64,000 bases of DNA from CAXXFQ01 sp963674475. Lineage in GTDB: Bacteria > Planctomycetota > Planctomycetia > Pirellulales > Thermoguttaceae. This document shows positions 35,094 to 42,557 of this stretch, one piece after another. How positions within the stretch are numbered: the first letter of the stretch is position 1; each line of letters opens with the position of its first letter. A program made the position numbers and the translations under genes. Location of the stretch: contig CAXXFQ010000017.1 of the NCBI GenBank assembly GCA_963674475.2, forward strand, positions 186,001 to 250,000. The letters are read 5' to 3'. The notes below the pieces were generated by a model. That model ran no database searches. It had not been told where the DNA came from and was given only the letters and a program-made list of their open reading frames with translations.

Positions 35094-36305
35094 ATGATGG
35101 GCAGATCGCTTGGCGATTTTTTACGTCTCTTGAAAAGCGGGCGCAAGATGAACTCCTCCCAAGCGGATTCCGGCGAGCGACCGGTTGATTTTTCTCCTCC
35201 TGACGAAGCGACTCTCGAGTTATTTCGACTTCATCTGGCCGAAGGGGTCGGGCCTTTGCTTCGAAAGGAATTGTTAAACCGGTTCGAAACGGCTGAGGCG
35301 ATTTTTGACGCCGCGCCGGATGAGCTTCGTCGCGTTCCGGGAATCGGTCCGACGTTGGCCCAGCGGCTTGCTTTGGCCCGGGAGGAGGTCGATATCGAGC
35401 GGGAGTTGGACCTTTGCCGAAAACATGGTATTTCCCTTCTGTCGGAACGAGACGCGGCCTATCCACGGATGCTTCGCGAGTTGCCCGACCCGCCCGGTTT
35501 TCTTTTTGTTCGGGGCGAGATCCTGCCACGTGATGCGATTGCCGTGGCGATTGTCGGGACGCGACATCCGACTCGCTACGGTCTGAAAACGGCCAAGCGA
35601 CTTGCCGCCGGTTTGGCCCGACAAGGGGTGACGATCGTCAGCGGGTTGGCTCGTGGGATCGATGCGGCCGCTCATCAAGGGGCCCTTGAGGCCGGTGGGC
35701 GGACGTTGGCGGTGTTGGGAAGCGGGGTGTTGAACGTTTTTCCACCGGAGCACGACGAACTGGCCGAATCGGTCGTTCGGCAGGGGGCCGTTTTGAGTGA
35801 ATCGCCGCCGGAATTCCCTCCGATTCGTGGCGCGTTTCCGCAACGCAACCGGATCATCAGCGGCTTGACCTGTGGGGTGATCATCGTCGAGGCGGCCCAG
35901 CGGAGCGGCGCGTTGATTACCGCCCGATTGGCGATGGAGCAAAACCGGGAGGTTTTTGCCGTTCCGGGCCAGATCGATTGTCGCATGGCGGCCGGTCCGC
36001 ACCGTTTGATTCGTGACGGGGCGAAGTTGGTCGAGTCGATCGACGACGTGTTGGAGGAGTTGGGGCCGTTAGTCGAATCGGTTTCGATCGAGGAGGGAGG
36101 CCCGCCGGTTCGTCGTCCGTCAGAGCTTTCATTGAACGAGATCGAGCAGAAGATTCTCGCGTTGGTCGAGACGGAGCCGACGCCGGTTGATCGAATTATT
36201 TCTCATTCCGGGCTTGCGGTTCCGCGGGTGTTGTCGACGTTGAATGTGTTGGAGCGGAATCGGTTGGTCGAGCGATTGAGTGGGGCAATGTTCGTAAGAA
36301 AGTAA
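35094..36305 (+). CDS. dprA: DNA processing protein DprA/Smf
   Basis: Loads RecA on incoming single-stranded DNA during transformation. Order of domains: a helix-hairpin-helix region (LRRVPGIGPTLAQRLALA, about residues 80-100); the DprA Rossmann core with AIVGTRHPTRYG, VSGLARGIDAAAHQGAL, GVLNVFPPEH, FPQRNRIISGL and EVFAVPGQID; and a C-terminal winged helix (about 340-400). A TATAAT at 35051-35056 gives a plausible leader of about 30 nt, but its -35 is poor. No com genes are adjacent. A family-A element follows 20 bp past the stop codon. Confidence 0.95.
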   Translation: MMGRSLGDFLRLLKSGRKMNSSQADSGERPVDFSPPDEATLELFRLHLAEGVGPLLRKELLNRFETAEAIFDAAPDELRRVPGIGPTLAQRLALAREEVDIERELDLCRKHGISLLSERDAAYPRMLRELPDPPGFLFVRGEILPRDAIAVAIVGTRHPTRYGLKTAKRLAAGLARQGVTIVSGLARGIDAAAHQGALEAGGRTLAVLGSGVLNVFPPEHDELAESVVRQGAVLSESPPEFPPIRGAFPQRNRIISGLTCGVIIVEAAQRSGALITARLAMEQNREVFAVPGQIDCRMAAGPHRLIRDGAKLVESIDDVLEELGPLVESVSIEEGGPPVRRPSELSLNEIEQKILALVETEPTPVDRIISHSGLAVPRVLSTLNVLERNRLVERLSGAMFVRK

Positions 36306-36325
36306 AAACAAAGCAAAAAGAAAAA

Positions 36326-36444
36326 AGAGGGATTGCGCAGCAATCCCGGTCCAAAAAGTTTTTGAGGGGAGAGTTTGAGAGGGGACTATTTTCAAAATGT
36401 CCCCTCTCATTTAGAAAAAACAGGTGACGGCGCAGACGTCACTT
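36326..36444 (+). repeat. Family-A 3'-end element, copy 4
   Basis: P1 and the spacer are identical to copy 1. P2 is TGAGAGGGGACtattttcaaaatGTCCCCTCTCA. P3 is diverged: GTGACGgcgcagaCGTCAC. It starts 20 bp past dprA. Confidence 0.95.
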
Positions 36445-36623
36445 CCCTTTCCTTTAGATAACGGTTACTTTTCTATTCCGGCCTACCATTTCGCAAAAGT
36501 CCAAAACTTCCACAAAAAGCGGAACCGCGACGTCAAACGCTTGTCTCACCTTTTTTGAACCAAGGTTTTCCCCCCCGGTGTGCAGAATAAGCGTTCTTGC
36601 GTTTAAAGCGTCAAGAAATAAAA

Positions 36624-36744
36624 GGAGCGACGGCCGAGGTTGTCGCCAGTGTTTTTTGGGATGAGGAAAACCATTTTGGAAATAGGTTTTCCTCAAACTT
36701 CTTTCCAAAAACTTTCTGGAACGGGATTGCTTTGCAATCCCTCT
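36624..36744 (-). repeat. Family-A 3'-end element, copy 5
   Basis: Minus-strand orientation, starting 24 bp past the antiporter stop codon. P1 GGGATTGC-AAA-GCAATCCC. P2 has a different stem (GAGGAAAACC paired with GGTTTTCCTC). P3 is GCGACaacctcggccGTCGC. Confidence 0.92.
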
Positions 36745-36768
36745 GATTTTTGTTTCTTTTTGTTTCTT

Positions 36769-38430
36769 TTAGCCGTTTGAAAAAAACGATTCCGGGTTGA
36801 TTGCCTCAATCAATCGCACGAGCGCTTGCGACGCTTCGGCCTCTTCGCTGATGACCGTATCGGCGCCGACCCGTTTGACCGTGGCGACGTTGGCCAGATA
36901 TCGGCAACGAACGAGGATTCGACAGGTCGGGTTCATCTGACGGATGCCCGAGACGATGTCGATCGCGGCCAGGTCGGAGGCGACCGTGACCACGGCCAGG
37001 CAACAATCGGCAATGTGGGCTCGATGGAGTATCTCTTCATCGACGGCGTCTCCGGCGACGGTGTGGAACCCCTGTTGGGCGAAGGGCTGGAGGTTGAGCG
37101 GACTGAAATCGATCAGGTGAACATCGATCCCGGCCAGTTCCAATCGGGAGGCGGCCTGGCCACCGATCGGGCCGAGACCGACCACGACGGCGTGGGAAAT
37201 CGGTTTGAGTGTTTCTTTGGTCTTTACCGACGGGGCCGCCCCGAGCAAGTCTTTCGGCTCGGCAAAGCGAAGTCCGGTTTTCAACAGTTGCGGGGTCAGA
37301 ATCAGTGTCCCTAGTCCGACGACCAAGATCGTGTTATAGAGGTCGCCCGAAATCATTTCCAAGGAGCGACCGGTGGCAAGCAGGACGAATGAGAATTCAC
37401 CCAATTGCGAAAGGCCAACCCCCATTCCCAGCGAGGTTCGCAGGTCCAGTCCGGTGATTTTTAGAGCGATAGCACCCGCGGCCGTTTTCAGCAGAAGGAT
37501 TCCCAGAAGAATGGCCGCGATCCACAAGGGACTACTCCACGATGTGGTCAGAACATGGAACTGCATTAACGTGCCGAGGCCGACAAAAAAGATGGCCGAA
37601 AACGTTTCGCGAAACGGCAGGATGATGGCATCGACCTGACGGGTCAGCCGATTTCCGCCCAACGCCAGCCCGGCCCCCAACGCGCCGAGCATCGGAGGCA
37701 GGTCGATCAGATACGCCCCCATTCCGGCTCCGCCGAGGATCGTGATCGTAAACAGAACGACCAGTTCGACGCTTCGCAGTTCGCCCAAGAGCGGGATAAT
37801 CCAATCGGTAATGACCCGACGCAAGAGGAAAATAGCCGCGACGAAGCAGACCGATTTGACGACCAGAAACAAAAACGCGCCGCCGGTTGGCTGGGTTCCC
37901 ACCCCGGTCAAAACGGGGAGCAAAAGGATTAACGGGACGAGCATCAGGTCTTGGAATAACAGGATGCCGATCGCCCGCTGGCCGTGGGGTGTCGAGGATT
38001 GGCCCCATTCATTGAGCGCTTTGAAAACCAAAACGGTCGAACTGAACGCGCAGACCACGGCGATCAAAAGGGACGTTTCCCAGACCACGCCCAACGCGCA
38101 GGAGAGCAAATAGACCGGTCCGCCGACCAGGACCATCTGTAGACTGCCACCGACGATCAGATGGCGTCCCATTCGGATCAGTTCTTCCAGCGACAGTTCC
38201 AAACCGATCGAAAACAGGAGGAACAGAATGCCCGTTTGAGATAAATAGTGAAATTCGCGACTCTCTTCCGAAACCAGTCCCAACCCGCCGTGTCCGATAA
38301 TCGCTCCGGCAATCAGGTAGCCGACCAGCATCGAGACGCCCAGCCGTTTGCAAATAAAACCGGCGACCATCCCGGCGCTGAGCACCCAGAGTAAATCTAA
38401 AACCAGAATGGTAACGACGTTGGAATCCAT
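36769..38430 (-). CDS. CPA2-type cation:proton antiporter with RCK/TrkA-N domain (Kef/Ybal-like)
   Basis: A 553-residue membrane antiporter. Residues about 1-390 hold roughly 12 hydrophobic helices with the CPA2 signatures GYLIAGAIIGHGGLGLV, ALNEWGQSS and LGALGAGLALGGNRL. From about 405 there is a nucleotide-binding TrkA-N domain (AVVVGLGPIGGQAASRLELAG, LIDFSPLN, GDAVDEEILHRAHI) that gates such transporters in response to NAD(H) or glutathione adducts. Known family members exchange K+ or Na+ for H+; ion specificity here is unknown. No KefF/KefG-like subunit is adjacent. Confidence 0.92.
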   Translation of the reverse strand: MDSNVVTILVLDLLWVLSAGMVAGFICKRLGVSMLVGYLIAGAIIGHGGLGLVSEESREFHYLSQTGILFLLFSIGLELSLEELIRMGRHLIVGGSLQMVLVGGPVYLLSCALGVVWETSLLIAVVCAFSSTVLVFKALNEWGQSSTPHGQRAIGILLFQDLMLVPLILLLPVLTGVGTQPTGGAFLFLVVKSVCFVAAIFLLRRVITDWIIPLLGELRSVELVVLFTITILGGAGMGAYLIDLPPMLGALGAGLALGGNRLTRQVDAIILPFRETFSAIFFVGLGTLMQFHVLTTSWSSPLWIAAILLGILLLKTAAGAIALKITGLDLRTSLGMGVGLSQLGEFSFVLLATGRSLEMISGDLYNTILVVGLGTLILTPQLLKTGLRFAEPKDLLGAAPSVKTKETLKPISHAVVVGLGPIGGQAASRLELAGIDVHLIDFSPLNLQPFAQQGFHTVAGDAVDEEILHRAHIADCCLAVVTVASDLAAIDIVSGIRQMNPTCRILVRCRYLANVATVKRVGADTVISEEAEASQALVRLIEAINPESFFSNG

Positions 38431-38679
38431 CGATTGGGCCGTTGCAAACTTTTTTTACTTGAAAGGGGGGGGGACGTGTGGAGCTTTTATTGATGTTTAC
38501 TTGGCAAATGATCCGGTCGGTCAAACCTATTTTGACCTTTTTCCGGCCTCTCGTTCGCTTGGTCTCGGTTCATTAGCTGTGCAAACGTCAATAGGAGGGT
38601 CAAAACAAATATAGCACTTCCCTATCGAGAGGGGTGGAAAAACGCCCGCAGCACCAAATCGGGGTGATTCCGAGTCGGT

Positions 38680-39975
38680 TCATTCCGTCTTTTTCCCTTC
38701 CACGAAAATCGAGGTCGATACCCCCACCGGACGACGCAGTAGGAAGATCCAGAGGGCGACGATGCCCACAAGGATCAGAATGCTCACGTTCTGCGAAATA
38801 CTCAGGCCGGTGCCGAAGACCGATAACTCGTCGGTTCGGATGATCTCCAGGATGAAACGGGTGATCGGGTACAGAGTCAACAGCAACGCGAACAGCTCCC
38901 CGTCGCGGCGCCGAAACGGGCTGTAGGCCAACAGAATCAGGCAAATAATAAGCGCGTTGGCCGAGCTATAAAGTTGAGTTGGATGGATTGGTCGACTTCG
39001 CCGAGCGATCTCAAGCGGTCCGAGCGTCTGTTTGGTACCGTCGGTCATTTCGAACTGCACCGGTTGTCGATTGCCGTAGGCGTTGTAAAGAGTTCGCTCG
39101 ATGAGCTCGATCAGTTCGATTGGCTCGATCTCTTGAACCGGCTGTCCGTTGACCCGTTCGATCACTTGTCCCACCTCGAGCCCGGCCCGCGCGGCGGGGG
39201 AGTTTGGCTCGACGCGGAGAATGGTTGGTTGTCCAGCTTCATCCGGGCCGTAACGAAACCCGGACATCTCTCCACGCATGACCTGACTGGCGTACGGCGG
39301 ACTGCCCGGCGGAAACGTGACGGCCCACGCGTGATCGCAGGCCCCGCCGTAACAGCACCCATTCAACAGACACCCGATTCGACCCAGGGCCAGTCCGAGT
39401 ACCAGGCAGGGCGCCAACAGATCGCCGAGGACCAAGAGACGCAAACCTCGCTTTTTGACAAAAATTAAAAGGCCCGACAACGCCCCGATCAGTGAGCCGT
39501 AGACGACCATGCCCCCTTCGGTCATGTTGATTGCTGCCAGAAACGTCTCTACGACGGTCAGACGTTGGAACGTTTCCCAGTATTCGATCACGTAAAAAAC
39601 CCGCGCGCCGATCAAGCCGGGAATCACCATCCAAAAAACCAACGACATGGTCATGTCGGAATCCAAGCCGTACCGGCGGCCTCGATAGATCAAAAGCCCG
39701 GTCGAGGCCAACACGCCGACCAAAAGCATGGTTCCCCACGCGCGGATCGGAATCCCCTCGTCCCCGGCGATCCCCGGCAAAATCCAGACGAGCATCACTG
39801 CGATCAAAACCAAAAAGGGGAGATAGTCGATCACCTCGCGGGTGAACCCTTTTTTCCAGACGCTCCAGCCGAGAAGCCCGATCGAGAAAGCGATCCAAAG
39901 GAACAATAGCAGTCCGAAACCGAACAACGGGATACCGGCGATTTCGGTCGGGATGTGGAATAAGGTTTGGAGCAT
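38680..39975 (-). CDS. lgt: Prolipoprotein diacylglyceryl transferase with inserted PDZ domain
   Basis: Transfers diacylglycerol from phosphatidylglycerol to the lipobox cysteine of prelipoproteins, in the inner membrane. Lgt landmarks in order: GGMVVYGSLIGAL (about 154-166), the signature GRIGCLLNGCCYG (198-210), HPTQLYSS (331-338) and TRFILEIIRTDE with the essential Arg region (372-383). At 431 residues it is some 140 longer than usual. The extra part lies between the signature and HPTQLY: residues about 250-325 read as a PDZ fold (VEPNSPAARAGLEVGQVIER, then VNGQPVQE). This loop should face the periplasm. It is third in a folK-panC-lgt run on the same strand. Confidence 0.9.
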   Translation of the reverse strand: MLQTLFHIPTEIAGIPLFGFGLLLFLWIAFSIGLLGWSVWKKGFTREVIDYLPFLVLIAVMLVWILPGIAGDEGIPIRAWGTMLLVGVLASTGLLIYRGRRYGLDSDMTMSLVFWMVIPGLIGARVFYVIEYWETFQRLTVVETFLAAINMTEGGMVVYGSLIGALSGLLIFVKKRGLRLLVLGDLLAPCLVLGLALGRIGCLLNGCCYGGACDHAWAVTFPPGSPPYASQVMRGEMSGFRYGPDEAGQPTILRVEPNSPAARAGLEVGQVIERVNGQPVQEIEPIELIELIERTLYNAYGNRQPVQFEMTDGTKQTLGPLEIARRSRPIHPTQLYSSANALIICLILLAYSPFRRRDGELFALLLTLYPITRFILEIIRTDELSVFGTGLSISQNVSILILVGIVALWIFLLRRPVGVSTSIFVEGKKTE

Positions 39976-40030
39976 GAAGGGGATTTTCTGAAGAAAGGGC
40001 CGGTTCTCGTTTATCGCGTTTTGAAAAAAC

Positions 40031-40882
40031 TTATTTTATCCGAATCAGGCAGTTGTCGATCAGCCGTGTCGAGTCGATGGTAACCGCCAGGGCGATGACC
40101 GTCGCGCCGTCAAGTTGGTCGAGCGGCTTGAGTGTCCGGGCGTCGGCGATCGTGATATAATCGATTTTCGCATCGGGGGCCGTTTCCAACAGGGTTGCCT
40201 CGATTTGCCGTCGGAGGGTTTCGCAGTCGACTTCTCCCTGTTCGACCAGCTTTTCGGCTCGGGCGAGGCTTTTCGAAAGGGCGACGGCCCGTTGTCTGGC
40301 GTCGGGACTTAAGTAGGCGTTGCGCGAACTCATTGCCAGTCCGTCCGGTTCCCGAACGATGGGGCAAGCGACCACGTCGACCGGGACGTCGAGCTGATCG
40401 ACCATCCGACGGATGACCAGTGCCTGTTGATAATCTTTTTGACCGAAGAAGGCCGCGTCGGGGCCGACAAGATGGAACAATTTGAGAACGATCGTCGCCA
40501 CGCCGCGAAAATGGGTCGGCCGATGGGCCCCTTCCCAACAGGATGTCACCGAGCCGACCTCGACCCAGGTGTCATGGTCCTCTCGATACATTTCCTCGTT
40601 TCTCGGTGCGAAAACGACGTCAACGCCGAGGGCCTCTAACTTTTCGCAGTCGGCCTCAAACGTTCGCGGATAGGCGTCGAGATCTTCGCCGGGAGCGAAT
40701 TGGGTCGGGTTGACGAAGATTGTCACGACCGTCACATCGCACCGGGCTCGCGACGCGCGGACCAGGCTCAAATGGCCTTCATGCAGCGCGCCCATCGTCG
40801 GGACCAGCCCGATCAGGCGTCCCTCACGGCGTATTTCATCCAGAACCGTTCGTAGTTCGTCTTTGTTGGTAATCAGTTTCAT
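40031..40882 (-). CDS. panC: Pantoate--beta-alanine ligase
   Basis: Makes pantothenate (vitamin B5) from pantoate, beta-alanine and ATP. The sequence shows LVPTMGALHEGHLSLVRASR (HxGH nucleotide-binding motif), FVNPTQFAPGEDLDAYPR, FFGQKDYQQALVIRRM and AMSSRNAYLSP (KMSKS-like SSRN). Length 283 is normal. Its ATG overlaps the stop codon of the upstream folK fusion by 4 bp, implying translational coupling; lgt follows after 55 bp. Confidence 0.97.
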   Translation of the reverse strand: MKLITNKDELRTVLDEIRREGRLIGLVPTMGALHEGHLSLVRASRARCDVTVVTIFVNPTQFAPGEDLDAYPRTFEADCEKLEALGVDVVFAPRNEEMYREDHDTWVEVGSVTSCWEGAHRPTHFRGVATIVLKLFHLVGPDAAFFGQKDYQQALVIRRMVDQLDVPVDVVACPIVREPDGLAMSSRNAYLSPDARQRAVALSKSLARAEKLVEQGEVDCETLRRQIEATLLETAPDAKIDYITIADARTLKPLDQLDGATVIALAVTIDSTRLIDNCLIRIK

Positions 40883-42192
40883 CGTACTTTAATACTTTCA
40901 ATCGCTGTCCTAACTTCTTCCGCGATCGCTTCCGGCGTGCCGTCGGGAATGTTGAGCACCGGCCCGACGTCGTTACAGTGGAGCCGTTTTTCAAGCGACC
41001 GCACCAGGGTTTCTAAACGATTTTCGGTCAACCCCTTTTCGAAAGGTCGACCACGCCGCTGGATTCGTTGCCGCAGCGTCTCCGGTGGGACGTCCAGGTA
41101 AACGACCAACGTCGGACGTATCACTTGTGATCGCGCCTCACGGTATTTTTCTTCAAAACGGGCGAACTCGTCTGCCGAGAGCCAAACTTCGGCGAAGGCG
41201 GCCGATTGGTCGAACCACCAGTCGGTTGTCCACGGTCGTGCCGACTCGCCGGAGGGGCGATCGATTTTTAAGTTTTTCAACCGCTCGGCCGTAAGTAATT
41301 CGGTTCGCAAGCGGAGGAATTCTAACTCGATTTGCGGCCCAATGCTAGTCGAATCGGGCGGCAGGGCCGCCGACCGATTCGGTACTTCCGCACTGTCGGT
41401 ATCACCCGCTCCCGTTGGTTGGCGGGCAGGGCCCGCGGCCGGACTGGAGCTTCCGTACCGATACAATTTACCCGCTTCCGTTGGTCGGCGGGCAGGGCCC
41501 GCGGCCGGACTGGTGCTTCCGCACCGATACAATTTACCCGCTCCCGTTGGTCGCTGGTCTTGTTTGAAAGTTTGACGATCTTCCAGTTTGGTAGCATAGA
41601 AGCGTGACAGCGCGTCGGCATCGAACCGCTCCGGAATCCAGTCGACCGAACCGGTTTGAACGAGTCGCCGGGCCAGCGCGGTCTTTCCTGCGCCGATTCC
41701 CCCGGCTATTGCTATGTAGGGCGTTGGAAGCCGATCGAGATTTTCCCGCAGCGCGGCGACGGTCCAACCGATTCCCGGATGTTGCATTTCGGCCGCCACT
41801 TCTGCCGCCGGTTCGAGGACGAAGCGACGCCAGGCCATCCGCGGATGGGGGACGGTCAATCGCTCGGACGAGATGGTTTCGGTGCCGTAGAGCAAGAGGT
41901 CGAGGTCGATCGTCCGCGGGCCCCAACGGGTTTCGCGCTCTCGTCCCAGCCGGTTTTCGATTTCCTGAAGCGTGTCCAAGAGTGCCTCGGGCGCGAGTGT
42001 CGTTTCGATGACGGCTGCCGCGTTGAGAAAAACCGGTTGATCGACGGGGCCGCCGACCGGTCGGGTCTCGTGATAGCGGCTGACCGAGACGGCCGTGATT
42101 TGTGGGGCTGATTGGAGCAACTCGACCGCCCGATCGAGCGTCTGTCGCCGATTGCCCAAATTCGCGCCGAGTCCGAGGAGGCACCGTGCCAT
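40879..42192 (-). CDS. folK: FolK-deoxynucleoside kinase fusion with in-frame repeat insertion
   Basis: Residues 1-155 are 6-hydroxymethyl-7,8-dihydropterin pyrophosphokinase: LGLGANLGNRRQTLDRAVEL, NAAAVIETTL, and RWGPRTIDLDLLLYG with the two Mg-binding Asp. Residues 158-437 are a deoxynucleoside kinase-type domain: P-loop IAIAGGIGAGKTALARRL, then IPERFDADALSRFYATKLED, FLRLRTELL, VVYLDVPPETLRQRIQRRGR. Between the latter regions, residues about 211-282 are a foreign Pro/Ala/Gly/Ser-rich block made of three 22-residue repeats (family B, 41347-41562). The block lies before the FLRLRTEL helix, where kinases have a short loop, so activity could survive. Overlaps panC by 4 bp. Confidence 0.88.
   Translation of the reverse strand: MARCLLGLGANLGNRRQTLDRAVELLQSAPQITAVSVSRYHETRPVGGPVDQPVFLNAAAVIETTLAPEALLDTLQEIENRLGRERETRWGPRTIDLDLLLYGTETISSERLTVPHPRMAWRRFVLEPAAEVAAEMQHPGIGWTVAALRENLDRLPTPYIAIAGGIGAGKTALARRLVQTGSVDWIPERFDADALSRFYATKLEDRQTFKQDQRPTGAGKLYRCGSTSPAAGPARRPTEAGKLYRYGSSSPAAGPARQPTGAGDTDSAEVPNRSAALPPDSTSIGPQIELEFLRLRTELLTAERLKNLKIDRPSGESARPWTTDWWFDQSAAFAEVWLSADEFARFEEKYREARSQVIRPTLVVYLDVPPETLRQRIQRRGRPFEKGLTENRLETLVRSLEKRLHCNDVGPVLNIPDGTPEAIAEEVRTAIESIKVR
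41347..41562 (-). repeat. Family-B 66-bp tandem repeat inside the folK fusion gene
   Basis: Two near-identical 66-bp units (41404-41469 and 41470-41535), a partial unit beyond (41536-41559) and a diverged unit on the other side (41356-41403). On the coding strand the unit runs ACCAACGGGAGCGGGTAAAT then TGTATCGGTGCGGAAGCACC and a GC-rich part. Period is exactly 22 codons and no stop arises. A closely related sequence lies between genes at 57627-57750. Confidence 0.95.
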
Positions 42193-42557
42193 CGAGCGTG
42201 GTTCCTGTGAGGTTGGAAACGTAGGAGGGAAAATATTAATTTCCCCCTATTTTTATTGACTGTAAAACACTCTAAGAATACCAAAAAAGCGGAGTTTTCA
42301 CGATACCCATCCCCCGGCGGCAGGTCACCCGGAAGCACGGCCGGGTCTCCGTTCGGTACCGGCCGTTCCCCAGAGGGGGAGTATCCACCGGCCGTTTTTT
42401 GGCGTATTCTATTGGTCTTTGTATATGGAATGAGCGAGGGTGACCAACGGGAGCCCGGTTTCAAGGCACCAAGCCATAAAGAACCGCTCAATTGCAATGC
42501 AAACATCAATAAATGGTATCCCACACGCTGGGTGCACGAACCATCAGGACCGGCTCC
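42193..42557. other. Divergent intergenic region upstream of the MATE gene
   Basis: Holds the promoters of the folK fusion (-) and the MATE gene (+). A TTGACT at 42256 is a possible -35, but no good -10 follows at 17 bp. The GC-rich hairpin cluster at 42326-42400 is described separately. Confidence 0.5.
42326..42400 (+). promoter_or_regulatory. Possible transcription attenuator upstream of the MATE gene
   Basis: ACGGCCGG (42337-42344) can pair with CCGGCCGT at 42359-42366 or with an identical CCGGCCGT at 42388-42395 that is followed by TTTTTT. Between the two copies is a CCCC-AGA-GGGG hairpin. The alternatives are mutually exclusive and one is terminator-like. It points toward the MATE gene, whose start lies about 160 nt downstream. 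No known riboswitch consensus is recognised. Confidence 0.4.

Larger units (their letters stand above)
36306..36768. other. Convergent intergenic region with two facing family-A copies
   Basis: Lies between dprA (+) and the antiporter gene (-). Each gene has its own element (copies 4 and 5). The 180 bp between them hold no gene; the part next to copy 5 contains TCAAGAA and AGCGTTCTTGCG sequence also found beside copies 2 and 8. Confidence 0.8.

Noticed and set aside
41533..41556. GAGK within the family-B insert as a second P-loop
   Set aside because: It comes from the repeated PTGAGKLYR unit, lacks the fold context, and the genuine P-loop (GGIGAGKT) is intact further N-terminal.
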